Assembly: GCA_934358495.1 (NCBI GenBank)
Contig: CAKRKO010000004.1
Coordinates: forward strand, 3,552-67,551
Direction of reading: 5' to 3'
Length of the DNA stretch: 64,000 nt
Source: an uncultured Eubacterium sp.
GTDB taxonomy: Bacteria > Bacillota > Clostridia > Lachnospirales > Lachnospiraceae
Shown one piece after another: positions 49,673-58,359 of this stretch. The stretch's first letter is position 1; each line of letters starts with the position of its first letter. A program made the translations under genes and the position numbers. The notes below the pieces were generated by a model that was not told the DNA's origin, ran no database searches, and saw nothing but the letters and a program-made list of their open reading frames with translations.

Positions 49673-52237
49673 ATGAGTATTATAGAAAAAATCTTTGGAA
49701 CCCACAGTGAGCGGGAACTGAAATCTGTATATGCAATCGCAGATAAAATCGAAAGTTACCGTCCTCAGATGCAGGCATTATCCGATGAGGAACTGCGTGG
49801 AAAGACAAAAGAATATAAAGAAAGACTTGCAAAAGGAGAGACTCTGGATGATCTGCTTCCGGAGGCATTTGCAACTGTCCGTGAAGCTGCGAAACGTGTG
49901 CTTGGCATGGAGCATTACCGTGTGCAGCTTATCGGTGGAATTGTTCTTCATCAGGGACGTATCGCTGAGATGAAGACAGGTGAAGGTAAGACACTTGTTT
50001 CCACATCTCCGGCATATCTGAATGCGCTGGAAGGAAAAGGTGTTCATATCGTTACCGTCAATGACTATCTGGCAAAACGTGATGCTGAGTGGATGGGAAA
50101 AGTACATGAGTTTCTTGGACTTACTGTTGGCGTTGTGTTAAATAATATGGAGCATGATGAGCGTAAGAAAGCATATGAGTGCGACATCACTTACGTTACC
50201 AATAATGAACTTGGTTTTGATTATCTGCGTGATAACATGGTTATTTACAAAGAGCAGCTGGTTCAGCGTGATCTGCACTATGCGATCATCGATGAGGTTG
50301 ACTCTGTTTTGATTGATGAGGCGCGTACACCGCTGATCATTTCCGGACAGAGTGGAAAATCCACAAAGCTGTACGAAGCATGTGATATTCTGGCAAGACA
50401 GATGAAACGTGGTGAGGCAAGCCAGGAGTTTTCCAAGATGGATGCCATCATGGGTATTGAGATTGAAGAGACCGGTGATTTCATCGTAAATGAAAAAGAT
50501 AAAGTTATCAATCTGACACAGGAAGGCGTGGAGAAGGTAGAGAAATTCTTCAAGATCGATAACCTTGCAGATGCAGAAAATCTTGAAATACAGCACAATA
50601 TCATTCTTGCTCTGCGTGCACATAACTTAATGCACCGTGATCAGGATTATGTTGTTGCAAATGATGAGATCCTGATCGTTGATGAGTTTACCGGACGTAT
50701 TATGCCGGGACGTCGTTATTCTGACGGTCTGCATCAGGCAATTGAGGCAAAAGAGCATGTAAAAGTAAAACGTGAGAGCAAGACACTTGCAACCATCACA
50801 TTCCAGAATTTCTTTAATAAATACGCGAAAAAAGCCGGTATGACAGGTACAGCCCTGACAGAGGAAAAAGAGTTCCGTGATATCTACGGTATGGACGTTA
50901 TTGAAATCCCGACCAACCGTCCAATCGCACGTATCGACAGAGAAGATGCTGTTTACAAGACAAAACAGGAGAAATTTGAGGCTGTTGTGCAGGAAGTTGT
51001 CAAAGCACATGCAACAGGTCAGCCAGTTCTGGTTGGTACGATTACCATCGAAACATCCGAACTTTTAAGTAAAATGCTGAAAAAAGAAGGCATTGAGCAC
51101 AGCGTACTGAATGCGAAATTCCATGAACTTGAGGCTGAGATTGTAGCGCAGGCCGGCGTACATGGCGCGGTTACCATTGCAACAAACATGGCTGGCCGTG
51201 GTACGGATATTAAGCTGGATGATGAGGCAAAAGCTGCCGGCGGTCTGAAAATCATCGGTACAGAGCGTCATGAGTCCCGCCGTATTGATAATCAGCTGCG
51301 TGGACGTTCCGGTCGACAGGGAGATCCGGGTGAATCCCGTTTCTATATTTCTCTGGAAGACGATCTGATGCGTCTGTTCGGTTCTGAGAAACTGATCACG
51401 ATGTTCAACGCGATGGGTGTTCCTTACGGTGAGCAGATTGAGCATAAAATGCTTTCCAGCGCGATTGAAAAAGCGCAGGAGAAGATCGAGGGTAACAACT
51501 TTGGTATCCGTAAAAACCTGCTGGAGTACGATCAGGTTATGAACGACCAGAGAGAAATTATTTACGGCGAGCGCCGTCGCGTACTGGATGGCGAAAACAT
51601 GCGCAGTGCGATCTACAAGATGATCACAGACCGTGTGGAAAATACGGTAGATCACTGTGTATCTGATGAGGAAGGCAAGAACTGGGATGTTCTGGAGTTA
51701 AACGAACTGTTGATTCCGGTGATTCCGATGCAGCCACTTGGAGATGATGAAATCCAGAGCCTGAACGCAAATGAGTTAAAACATATGCTCAAAGAGCGTG
51801 CGGTAAAATTATATGAAGCAAAAGAAGCTGAGTTCCCGGAGGCAGAGATGATCCGTGAACTGGAGCGTGTGGTTCTGCTGAAAACTATTGACCGTAAGTG
51901 GATGGATCACATTGATGATATGGAGATCCTTCGTGAGGGTATCGGTCTGCAGGCTTACGGCCAGAGAGATCCGCTGGTTGAGTACAAGATGGCTGGATTC
52001 GAGATGTTTGATGAGATGACAGCAAATATTCAGGAAGAGACGATCCGTCTGCTGTATCATATCAAAGTGGAGCAGAAGGTAGAGCGTGAAGAGGTTGCCA
52101 AAGTAACAGGAACAAACAAAGATGATTCTGTACAGAGAGCACCGAAGACTCGCGAGACTAAGAAAGTATATCCGAATGATCCGTGTCCGTGCGGAAGCGG
52201 TAAGAAGTACAAACAGTGCTGCGGAAGAATGGCATAA
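49673..52237 (+). CDS. secA: Preprotein translocase ATPase SecA
   Basis: 854 aa from ATG 49673 (ACAGGGGAAAT upstream); an in-frame start at 49625 is less likely. The motor of Sec-dependent export. Walker A MKTGEGKTLVS (about residues 100-110), DEVDSVLIDEARTPLIISG (Walker B/DEAD-like), the preprotein-binding domain, TNMAGRGTDIKL and GLRGRSGRQGDPG-like LRGRSGRQGDPGESRFY in the second motor half, the helical scaffold, and the C-terminal zinc/SecB-type motif CPCGSGKKYKQCC. Complete, normal length. Convergent with the downstream histidine kinase gene. Confidence 0.98.
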   Translation: MSIIEKIFGTHSERELKSVYAIADKIESYRPQMQALSDEELRGKTKEYKERLAKGETLDDLLPEAFATVREAAKRVLGMEHYRVQLIGGIVLHQGRIAEMKTGEGKTLVSTSPAYLNALEGKGVHIVTVNDYLAKRDAEWMGKVHEFLGLTVGVVLNNMEHDERKKAYECDITYVTNNELGFDYLRDNMVIYKEQLVQRDLHYAIIDEVDSVLIDEARTPLIISGQSGKSTKLYEACDILARQMKRGEASQEFSKMDAIMGIEIEETGDFIVNEKDKVINLTQEGVEKVEKFFKIDNLADAENLEIQHNIILALRAHNLMHRDQDYVVANDEILIVDEFTGRIMPGRRYSDGLHQAIEAKEHVKVKRESKTLATITFQNFFNKYAKKAGMTGTALTEEKEFRDIYGMDVIEIPTNRPIARIDREDAVYKTKQEKFEAVVQEVVKAHATGQPVLVGTITIETSELLSKMLKKEGIEHSVLNAKFHELEAEIVAQAGVHGAVTIATNMAGRGTDIKLDDEAKAAGGLKIIGTERHESRRIDNQLRGRSGRQGDPGESRFYISLEDDLMRLFGSEKLITMFNAMGVPYGEQIEHKMLSSAIEKAQEKIEGNNFGIRKNLLEYDQVMNDQREIIYGERRRVLDGENMRSAIYKMITDRVENTVDHCVSDEEGKNWDVLELNELLIPVIPMQPLGDDEIQSLNANELKHMLKERAVKLYEAKEAEFPEAEMIRELERVVLLKTIDRKWMDHIDDMEILREGIGLQAYGQRDPLVEYKMAGFEMFDEMTANIQEETIRLLYHIKVEQKVEREEVAKVTGTNKDDSVQRAPKTRETKKVYPNDPCPCGSGKKYKQCCGRMA

Positions 52238-52282
52238 ATTCAGCTCGTCCTGGTTGTTTTGACATTCAAATCTATGAAATAT

Positions 52283-52326
52283 AAAAATGGCATCTGAACG
52301 ATTATTTCGTCAGGTGCCATTTTTGG
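52283..52326. terminator. Bidirectional terminator between secA and the kinase gene
   Basis: AAAAATGGCA-T-CTGA pairs with TCAG-G-TGCCATTTTT. Confidence 0.85.
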
Positions 52327-52399
52327 GTGAAAAGATGTTAATTTTGACAGAAAATATCTTTTATATACAGCGAAAATAATTTCGTTATGTCGTGGAGGA

Positions 52400-53839
52400 T
52401 TACGGCAAAGGAAACGTTACTTCGACAAGAAAAAGCGTTTTATCTTTCTGTGTAAAAGTCAGGGTTCCATGGTGCATTTTGGCTATTTTTTCAGCACTTT
52501 TTAATCCGATACGGTTGCTTTCAATGCCGGTCAGGTCTTTTTTTACTGCATTGGAAAGTATGATCTGGAAAATATCATTTTTCTGAGAAATCTGTAAAGT
52601 CACTGGTTCCGATTTATCCCCATATTTCAAAACATTAGAAAACAGATTTTGAAACAACCGCTTCAGGGATGTTTCATCGCCTTCGATCTGTCCGTACAAT
52701 GGAGCTATGGTTTCTGATGTCTGAAATCCGGCAAGCCGGAGAAAATCCAGATGCTCGGAGAGCATGTGCTGTACATTTTTCAGAGGAATCGGAACCAGAA
52801 GAGGGGATTGCGGGGGTTCGTAAACCAGAGAATATTCAAACATGCGGTCGGTCAGCTGTTGGATGTCTTCTGTTTTTTGCAGACAGCGCCGGACATACTC
52901 AGATTGTTGCTCTGGATTGCGGCCAAGTGCCAGAATATCCAAATAACCATGTAAAATGGTTAGTGGTGTGCGCAGATCATGGGACATGGCAGTGATGAGG
53001 TCCTGATTGGCCCGACGGCTTTCCACTTCCTGCTGTATGTTGGTGTACAGGGTACTGCGCATCTGATCCAGTTCCCGTGCGAGGACACCAAGCTCATCAT
53101 TTCCCATGGAAGCGATGGGCTGATTTAAATCCCCACCGGACATTTGCAAAATGAGGTCTTTTAGAATGCCGATGTCCTGTACTTTTTTCCGCAAAAACAA
53201 AAGTGGCAGTAACAGCAACAGAAAGAGTGCAACTCCGATGGAAAACAGGAACCACGGAATGGTCAGTTTGGAGTTGTGGAAACTGGAGACATACAGTTCG
53301 CCGGTTTCATTTTTAAATTCTACTTCTATCTGAAAATAATCTTCGATTCCGTTCAGAGGTAACACGCTTGCGTAATTACTGTATGTGATCTGAAAGATCA
53401 TGTTGGTAAAAAAGTTCCAGTTCTTGCTGTGAACGATGTCGGCGGTATGCTGTGTACGAAAGTAATGTTTAGACCCACTGTAAATTGCGATGCCAGTGTA
53501 AGAATCCAGGCAGTCAAAAAATGGTTTGAACGTTGCCTGCTCCTGCTTATTATTTTCGGAAGAAGGCAGGTCGTAATTTTTGGCACGTTCTGTGAGCTCT
53601 GTCTTAAGAGTCTCGCGGTCCAGATCCATACCGGGAATGTGGCGGGCAATTTTCCATGCACAGGGCATCATATGCCAGGTGAGAGAAAAACCACCAACGG
53701 CCAGCATGAAGGAAAGCAGGATCGTGACAAGAAACTGCAAGCGGATCCGTGGAATTTTCCAAAGTGGATTTTTACCACGAAGTGCAGTCAAATGATTTGA
53801 GAGGGAACGTTTCTTTTTGAACTTAACTTTCTTTGTCAC
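52400..53839 (-). CDS. Sensor histidine kinase
   Basis: 479 aa. Membrane spans at about residues 32-52 and 198-220 enclose an extracellular sensor domain of about 145 residues. A HAMP domain (about 221-275) leads to the HisKA helix with His287 in MSHDLRTPLTILHGYLDIL and an ATPase domain with LFQNLFSNVLKYGDKS (N box) and a degenerate G region (GIESNRIGLKSAEKIAKMHHG), where the usual GxGLGL is shortened to NRIGL. It overlaps the upstream response-regulator gene by 17 bp. Confidence 0.93.
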   Translation of the reverse strand: MTKKVKFKKKRSLSNHLTALRGKNPLWKIPRIRLQFLVTILLSFMLAVGGFSLTWHMMPCAWKIARHIPGMDLDRETLKTELTERAKNYDLPSSENNKQEQATFKPFFDCLDSYTGIAIYSGSKHYFRTQHTADIVHSKNWNFFTNMIFQITYSNYASVLPLNGIEDYFQIEVEFKNETGELYVSSFHNSKLTIPWFLFSIGVALFLLLLLPLLFLRKKVQDIGILKDLILQMSGGDLNQPIASMGNDELGVLARELDQMRSTLYTNIQQEVESRRANQDLITAMSHDLRTPLTILHGYLDILALGRNPEQQSEYVRRCLQKTEDIQQLTDRMFEYSLVYEPPQSPLLVPIPLKNVQHMLSEHLDFLRLAGFQTSETIAPLYGQIEGDETSLKRLFQNLFSNVLKYGDKSEPVTLQISQKNDIFQIILSNAVKKDLTGIESNRIGLKSAEKIAKMHHGTLTFTQKDKTLFLVEVTFPLP

Positions 53840-54533
53840 AGCGATATCCCCTTCCCCAGACAGTTTTAATCAGTGTTGGATTTTTTGGATCATCTTCAAT
53901 TTTTCGGCGCAGATTTCGGATGTGCACCATGATGACATTGTTTGCTCCATAGTAATACGGTTCGTTCCAGATAGATTCATAAAGGTGCTCTGTGGAGAAA
54001 ATCTGTCCGGGATGCATCAGAAGCAGGAGCAAAATGGAGTATTCAGTATCTGTTAATTCTACAGGAATACCGTTTTTGGTCACTTCCTGCGTCAGTTCAT
54101 CCAACTGTAACTGGTGATAAGTGATTTTGTCCGGTTGCGAGGGTTGCGCTGGCTTTCCCTGATACACCTGATATCTGCGGATCATGGCTTTGGCTCGACT
54201 TACCAGTTCCGCATAAGAAAAAGGTTTTGCAAGGTAGTCATCGCCGCCGCTGGAAAAACCAAGCGTTTTGTCACTTTCCTGGGTGCGGGCACTTAAGAAC
54301 AGAATCGGGACGTTTGTGCTCTTGCGTATTTCAAGACAGGTTTGATAACCATTAAGACCAGGCATCATGATGTCCAGAATGATCAGGTCAAAGGTGTTTT
54401 CTTTTAACATGCCGAGAGCCTGGGTTCCGCTGGCGGCTTCATGTACCTGAAAACCTTCTCCGGAGAGGAGAATCTGTATGATCTCCCGGATTTCGGGATT
54501 ATCGTCTGCGATTAAAATGGCTGCTTGTTCCAT
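53823..54533 (-). CDS. OmpR/PhoB-family response regulator
   Basis: 236 aa from the ATG at 54533 (AAAGG 12 bases upstream); earlier in-frame ATGs lack sites. The receiver has DD at 10-11, Asp54 in LIILDIMMPG, Ser in LFLSARTQE and Lys in LAKPFSYAEL. The winged helix spans about 145-232 (LTDTEYSILLLLLMHPGQIFSTEHLYESIW; VMVHIRNLRRKIED; VWGRGYRCD). Coupled to the downstream kinase. An OmpR-type direct repeat lies about 90 bp upstream, between it and the divergent hydrolase gene. Confidence 0.93.
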   Translation of the reverse strand: MEQAAILIADDNPEIREIIQILLSGEGFQVHEAASGTQALGMLKENTFDLIILDIMMPGLNGYQTCLEIRKSTNVPILFLSARTQESDKTLGFSSGGDDYLAKPFSYAELVSRAKAMIRRYQVYQGKPAQPSQPDKITYHQLQLDELTQEVTKNGIPVELTDTEYSILLLLLMHPGQIFSTEHLYESIWNEPYYYGANNVIMVHIRNLRRKIEDDPKNPTLIKTVWGRGYRCDKES

Positions 54534-54620
54534 GATGATAACGAACCTTTCCATATATTTTTGTAAATTAACGTTTATCACTCACATCATAGCATAGTTA
54601 TGAAGTTGTATTACGTTTTC

Positions 54621-54638
54621 TTAAGAAAAATTCAGAAA
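54621..54638 (+). promoter_or_regulatory. OmpR-type direct repeat in the divergent region
   Basis: TTAAGAAAAATTCAGAAA, identical to 35495-35512: half-sites TTAAGAA and TTCAGAA 10 bp apart. Confidence 0.45.
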
Positions 54639-54661
54639 GAAGTTTCAGTTGCTATTTTCTC

Positions 54662-54690
54662 TGGACAAAGAAGTGTAAAACAGCTACAAT
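54662..54690 (+). promoter_or_regulatory. Promoter of the PhlG-like gene
   Basis: TGGACA (54662-54667), 17 bp, TACAAT (54685-54690). Confidence 0.6.
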
Positions 54691-54750
54691 GAAATTAGGT
54701 AAGACCAGCAGAGCAGATAAGAGAGCTGGATAAGAAGAGGAGGATTATTT

Positions 54751-55551
54751 ATGAGCGAGCATGTAACATATGTGGCAAATGGAGGACAGACCTACCTGCC
54801 ATGTCAGGATAATGTAAATGTACCGTTTGCAGCATATGAGAAACCGGCAAAACCGAATCCATTATTGCCGGAACTGGAATTAAATGAGGATGCCATTGAC
54901 AAAGGATATGTACTTCCATCACAGAAGCAGCATTTTCTCCCGGGTGTAACATCCGAGATGATGGACTGGTTCTGGGCAAATATGGAGAAAGGTTATTATC
55001 TGTGGGCTCCGGGTTCTCACAAGAAATTTACATGGGTAAAAACACCGGTAGAGTATGGCATGGAAGCTTCTGTCCATATGATCTCCGAGGCATGCGAACC
55101 GGGCGCAGCTGTATTTGGCGGTGAAGGTGTAGAAATCCACAGACTGGCATTAAAAGATTTCTTCCCATTTACCACATGTCTGAAACATGTGATCTGTGAA
55201 GGTGTATTTAATGACCTTGGTGAACTGGTAGATTCTACGGTTCATATGTGGGAAGATGTAGAAGGCGGCTGTGTACATATCACAGCAACCGTACAGAACT
55301 CCAAAGTATCTGCACCGCCGGCATTTATCATTGATATTTTGAAAAAAGATCCGAATGCGAAGATCGTGCCGAACTTTATGACCGAGCATGAGGACTTTGA
55401 GGCAAGCCAGTGGCCGGTATTTTTACCGAAATTATATGAGTTGTGGAAAAACCATCCGGATCCATCCCAAAATGTACAGTGCTGTCTGGAAGTAGCGAAG
55501 ACAGCAGAAGGATGGCGTTATATCAAAGAAAACGGTCCGGTGAAATTATAA
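54751..55551 (+). CDS. DAPG/phloretin hydrolase (PhlG)-like protein
   Basis: 266 aa; ATG after GAAGAGGAGG. It resembles the PhlG family of zinc-dependent C-C bond hydrolases (2,4-diacetylphloroglucinol hydrolase; phloretin hydrolase of gut Eubacterium ramulus). The clues are LPGVTSEMMDWFWANMEKGYYLWAPGSHKKFTW (PhlG-type N-terminal segment with a candidate ligand His) and the late HEDFE at about residues 211-215, the HxxxE spacing of the last two zinc ligands in PhlG. No signal peptide. If correct, it may cleave plant phenolics. Specificity cannot be told; the alternative is another member of the same fold. Confidence 0.6.
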   Translation: MSEHVTYVANGGQTYLPCQDNVNVPFAAYEKPAKPNPLLPELELNEDAIDKGYVLPSQKQHFLPGVTSEMMDWFWANMEKGYYLWAPGSHKKFTWVKTPVEYGMEASVHMISEACEPGAAVFGGEGVEIHRLALKDFFPFTTCLKHVICEGVFNDLGELVDSTVHMWEDVEGGCVHITATVQNSKVSAPPAFIIDILKKDPNAKIVPNFMTEHEDFEASQWPVFLPKLYELWKNHPDPSQNVQCCLEVAKTAEGWRYIKENGPVKL

Positions 55552-55609
55552 AATCTATCTGTAAAAAAGCTTTTCTGTAGATATTTGAAGCTGTAAATGC
55601 TATAGTATA

Positions 55610-55807
55610 ATTTGATGATGCCAGGGTCAAAAGCCTGAAATCACGATGTGCTTGCACAGGAGTGGTTTTATGGCTTAATGACCCGCCCCGATATGAGCAT
55701 AAAAGTGGAGCGTCAGCTTCACGATATGCGAATATTGGGTAGAATTGTGGGAGTACGAAGTACGGAACAATTCGTAAGGCATCTTTTGACCCCAACATCA
55801 TTTGATG
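55610..55807 (+). mobile_element. MITE-like element with 8-bp target duplication
   Basis: Flanked by ATTTGATG at 55610-55617 and 55800-55807. The termini GATGCCAGGGTCAAAAG and CTTTTGACCCCAACATC match as inverted repeats at 14 of 17 positions. Inside are three hairpins (about 55624-55684, 55697-55730, 55742-55773). No ORF. A one-ended fragment lies at 39826-39881. Confidence 0.7.
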
Positions 55808-55836
55808 GAATTATATAAACAGGATTGAGGCAGAAT

Positions 55837-56034
55837 ATGAGTGAAAAGCAGAAACGCACAGGATCAAATTGCGAATACTGTATGAATTATGAATACGACG
55901 AGGATTATGAGTACTATGTATGTACCCAGGATCTGGATCAGGATGAGATGTATCGGTTTATCACCGGGCAGTTCCGGGAATGTCCGTATTATCGCCCGGG
56001 AGATGAGTACAGTATTGTAAGAAAACAGATGTAG
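55837..56034 (+). CDS. DUF6472-type small cysteine protein
   Basis: 65 aa from ATG 55837 (GAGG six bases upstream). Cysteines in NCEYCMNYEYDEDYEYYVC and RECPYY form a probable zinc site, followed by the acidic LDQDEMYRF motif. The pattern matches the small DUF6472 family of Lachnospiraceae; function unknown. It sits directly after the MITE-like element. Confidence 0.85.
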   Translation: MSEKQKRTGSNCEYCMNYEYDEDYEYYVCTQDLDQDEMYRFITGQFRECPYYRPGDEYSIVRKQM

Positions 56035-56084
56035 TTCGTATAATAAAGAACTGCAGTGGTATATAAAAAGAATATTTTGAGCAA

Positions 56085-56140
56085 AAAAAGACAATTGTAA
56101 GCTGAGAAATACTCAGTATACAGCTGTCTTTTTGTTTTTT
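56085..56140 (+). terminator. Terminator after the DUF6472 gene
   Basis: AAAAAGACA (56085-56093) pairs with TGTCTTTTT (56125-56133), with an inner CTGAG/CTCAG hairpin and a T-run. Confidence 0.8.
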
Positions 56141-56208
56141 ATTAAAATAGATTTTATATAACCATGTTGCATTTATTGATTATGCGGTCATGCGAAATAT
56201 CATTATTT

Positions 56209-57600
56209 TTAAATCATATGCAGCACATGGATCAGCAGCAGCCATGCGAGTCCATAGTAAGTGATAACAGCAACCAGGTCATTGACGGTTGTAATCAGCG
56301 GACCGGAAGCAACCGCAGGATCGATTTTGATCTTGTGGAAAAACATCGGGATCAGAGTGCCAACCATACTGGAGATCACCATGGCTACCATCAGGGAAAA
56401 TCCAACGCAGCCGGAGATTAAAAATGCATGTCCCATCGGATAATGTTTTAACATACAGATGTAAAGTCCGATAAATACGAAGGAGAGGATTCCGAGGAAA
56501 AGTCCGTTCAGGAATCCGACTTTCATTTCTTTTAAAACAAGGTTAAATTTCTGCTTTGCGGTCAGTGTTTCATCTACCAGAACGCGGATAGTAACGGCCA
56601 GAGACTGAGTACCAACGTTTCCTGCCATATCAAGAATCAGGGATTGGAAACACATAACGATCGGAAGTACGGCTACAACTGTCTCAAATACTCCGACCAC
56701 GGAGGATACCGCCATGCCGAGAAAAAGCAGGATGATCAGCCACGGCAGACGTTTTTTGATACTGGTGGATGTTTTTTCGTGCAAATCTTCTTCTGCGGTC
56801 AAACCGGCCAGTTTTGCATAATCCTCACCCAGCTCATCATCTACAGCTTCCACGATATCCTGGGCAGTCAGAATACCGATCAGTTTTCCACTGTCAGTCA
56901 GAACCGGCAGAGAATCTTCTGCATAATCTTTGATTGTTTCGATACAGTTATCAATTTTTTCATGATCAGTTACATATGGATAGGAAGTACTGATGATGTT
57001 TTCCAGATCATCACTTTCTCTTGCAACGATCAGATCTTTTAAATCTATGGCACCATAAAATTTATCGGCATCATCTACCACATAAACCGTGGAGATATTG
57101 TCATTTTCACCGGCCTGTGCCACCAGTTCCCGCATGGCCTGACGGATACTCAGATCTTTGCGGATGGCTACGAAGTTTGTTGTCATCATACTTCCGATTT
57201 CATCCTCATCATAGGAGAGGATCAGTCGGATGTCATGACTGGAATCTGCATCCAGAAGTTTTACAATTCTTTCCTTGGCGGATGCTTCCATCTGCTCCAG
57301 TATATCTACCGCATCATCAGAATCCATGAAGGATACGATCTTTGCAGCCTGGTTGATGCTGAGCTCAGACAAATACTGTGTCGGTGTTTCGAGATAGGAA
57401 AAAATCTCTGCAAGCCTTTCGGCACCGAGTACCGGGTACAGTTTTTTGCGCTGCTGTGGTGACAGTAGTTCCAGTGCATCCGCAATATCTCTCTCATGAT
57501 AGTCATTCAGCCGATCCAGCAGGACTTCATTTTTTAACGGGCTCTGAATGATTTTCAGTAATTCTTCTGCATAGTTTGGTCTTTTTAATGTTTTTTTCAT
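56209..57600 (-). CDS. mgtE: Magnesium transporter MgtE
   Basis: 463 aa; ATG at 57600 after AGGAGG. Complete MgtE: N-terminal superhelical domain (residues about 10-125), two CBS domains (about 130-250) that act as the Mg2+ sensor, a plug helix (TSTSIKKRLPWLIILLFLG) and five membrane spans (about 285-460) with MAGNVGTQSLAV and the pore signature DPAVASGPLITTVNDLVAV. It imports Mg2+ (channel-like). No M-box riboswitch was recognised in the 300-nt upstream region, which instead lies downstream of a small peptide gene on the same strand. Confidence 0.96.
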   Translation of the reverse strand: MKKTLKRPNYAEELLKIIQSPLKNEVLLDRLNDYHERDIADALELLSPQQRKKLYPVLGAERLAEIFSYLETPTQYLSELSINQAAKIVSFMDSDDAVDILEQMEASAKERIVKLLDADSSHDIRLILSYDEDEIGSMMTTNFVAIRKDLSIRQAMRELVAQAGENDNISTVYVVDDADKFYGAIDLKDLIVARESDDLENIISTSYPYVTDHEKIDNCIETIKDYAEDSLPVLTDSGKLIGILTAQDIVEAVDDELGEDYAKLAGLTAEEDLHEKTSTSIKKRLPWLIILLFLGMAVSSVVGVFETVVAVLPIVMCFQSLILDMAGNVGTQSLAVTIRVLVDETLTAKQKFNLVLKEMKVGFLNGLFLGILSFVFIGLYICMLKHYPMGHAFLISGCVGFSLMVAMVISSMVGTLIPMFFHKIKIDPAVASGPLITTVNDLVAVITYYGLAWLLLIHVLHMI

Positions 57601-57910
57601 CTCATTTCCTCCTGACAGCCCTCAGAATTAGATGAAGTTGAAGTCTTCTTATGGAAGAATTCCATCGTATTTCTGAAAAAAGGGCATAAAAAATCACCGC
57701 TTTACGAAATTCCGAAAGCTAATGTTACAGTTGCAGACTGTGCAGTATAGGAATTCTTTATGCGGTGGAAGTAAATTGAATAAAGTTATAGAGATTAATG
57801 CGCAGTCCAAGTGAGAAAATGAATATGTAATATATATAAATTAAAATGAACTGGCATTCTGTATAGTTTTATATCAATCTTATATTCAGTTGGAAATGAA
57901 AATGCAGAGA

Positions 57911-58000
57911 TCAGTGAATTACATGGAACAGCTGCATATTCAGTTTCCATTGTCTGCCACCGCAGATCATACTTCGTCCTGTACTATCACAATTGTCCAT
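57911..58000 (-). CDS. 29-aa peptide gene with its own promoter and strong RBS
   Basis: ATG at 58000 seven bases after AGGAGGTG; stop TGA at 57911. The product starts MDNCDSTGRSMICGG and ends QWKLNMQLFHVIH: two cysteines, a GG, then an amphipathic segment. A sigma-A promoter (58109-58137) and a leader hairpin, AACTCTTTT/AAAAGAGTT, precede it. It lies 310 nt upstream of mgtE on the same strand, so it could be a leader peptide, a secreted or modified signal peptide, or an independent microprotein. Not recognised; 57601-57910 contains nothing else. Confidence 0.6.
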   Translation of the reverse strand: MDNCDSTGRSMICGGRQWKLNMQLFHVIH

Positions 58001-58108
58001 GATCACACCTCCTGTTGAAAATTTTTGAACTCTTTTGTAAAAGAGTTTTTGGATTTGAATTATTGTAAATTTGAATTGTTTTCAGCTATTTGCTTCAAAA
58101 CCTTGGTC

Positions 58109-58137
58109 AGTTTAATACGAAAAAATAGATTCGTCAA
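58109..58137 (-). promoter_or_regulatory. Promoter of the 29-aa peptide gene
   Basis: Minus strand: TTGACG (58137-58132), 17 bp, TAAACT (58114-58109). The leader is about 100 nt. Confidence 0.7.
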
Positions 58138-58170
58138 GAAAAAAATGATTATTTACGAAAAATTTACAGA

Positions 58171-58217
58171 AAAATAAGGATCCTACATAATATGGTGATA
58201 CGTTAGAATCCTTATTT
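58171..58217 (-). terminator. Terminator of the membrane microprotein gene
   Basis: AAAATAAGGAT (58171-58181) pairs with ATCCTTATT (58208-58216); read on the minus strand it ends in a T-run. Confidence 0.7.
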
Positions 58218-58270
58218 GAGACTATGTTTTTCAATTATTGTATGAAAAAGCGGGGTGTGTTATAGTAGTC

Positions 58271-58342
58271 TTAGTTTTTTAGATATTTACATAATACACA
58301 GATTACTAAAATAGCAATGATGACTAATAAAATGTATAGCAT
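58271..58342 (-). CDS. 23-aa single-span membrane microprotein
   Basis: ATG at 58342 six bases after AAAGGAG; stop TAA at 58271. Residues 3-18 are an uninterrupted hydrophobic span of I, L, V, A and C, followed by a basic CKYLKN end (two cysteines, 15 and 18). Size and layout resemble type I toxin peptides or small membrane regulators. It is followed by its own terminator, and its 5' untranslated region is antisense to the start of the DUF2085 gene. Not recognised as a named family. Confidence 0.6.
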   Translation of the reverse strand: MLYILLVIIAILVICVLCKYLKN

Positions 58343-58347
58343 ATAAT
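58342..58347 (+). promoter_or_regulatory. -10 element of the DUF2085 gene
   Basis: TATAAT only 13 bases before the ATG at 58360, implying a leader of a few bases at most; it overlaps the start codon of the antisense microprotein. Confidence 0.5.
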
Positions 58348-58359
58348 TCTCCTTTGTTT

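Noticed and set aside
57601..57910. M-box riboswitch before mgtE
   Set aside because: No recognisable M-box consensus or three-way junction could be drawn in this region.
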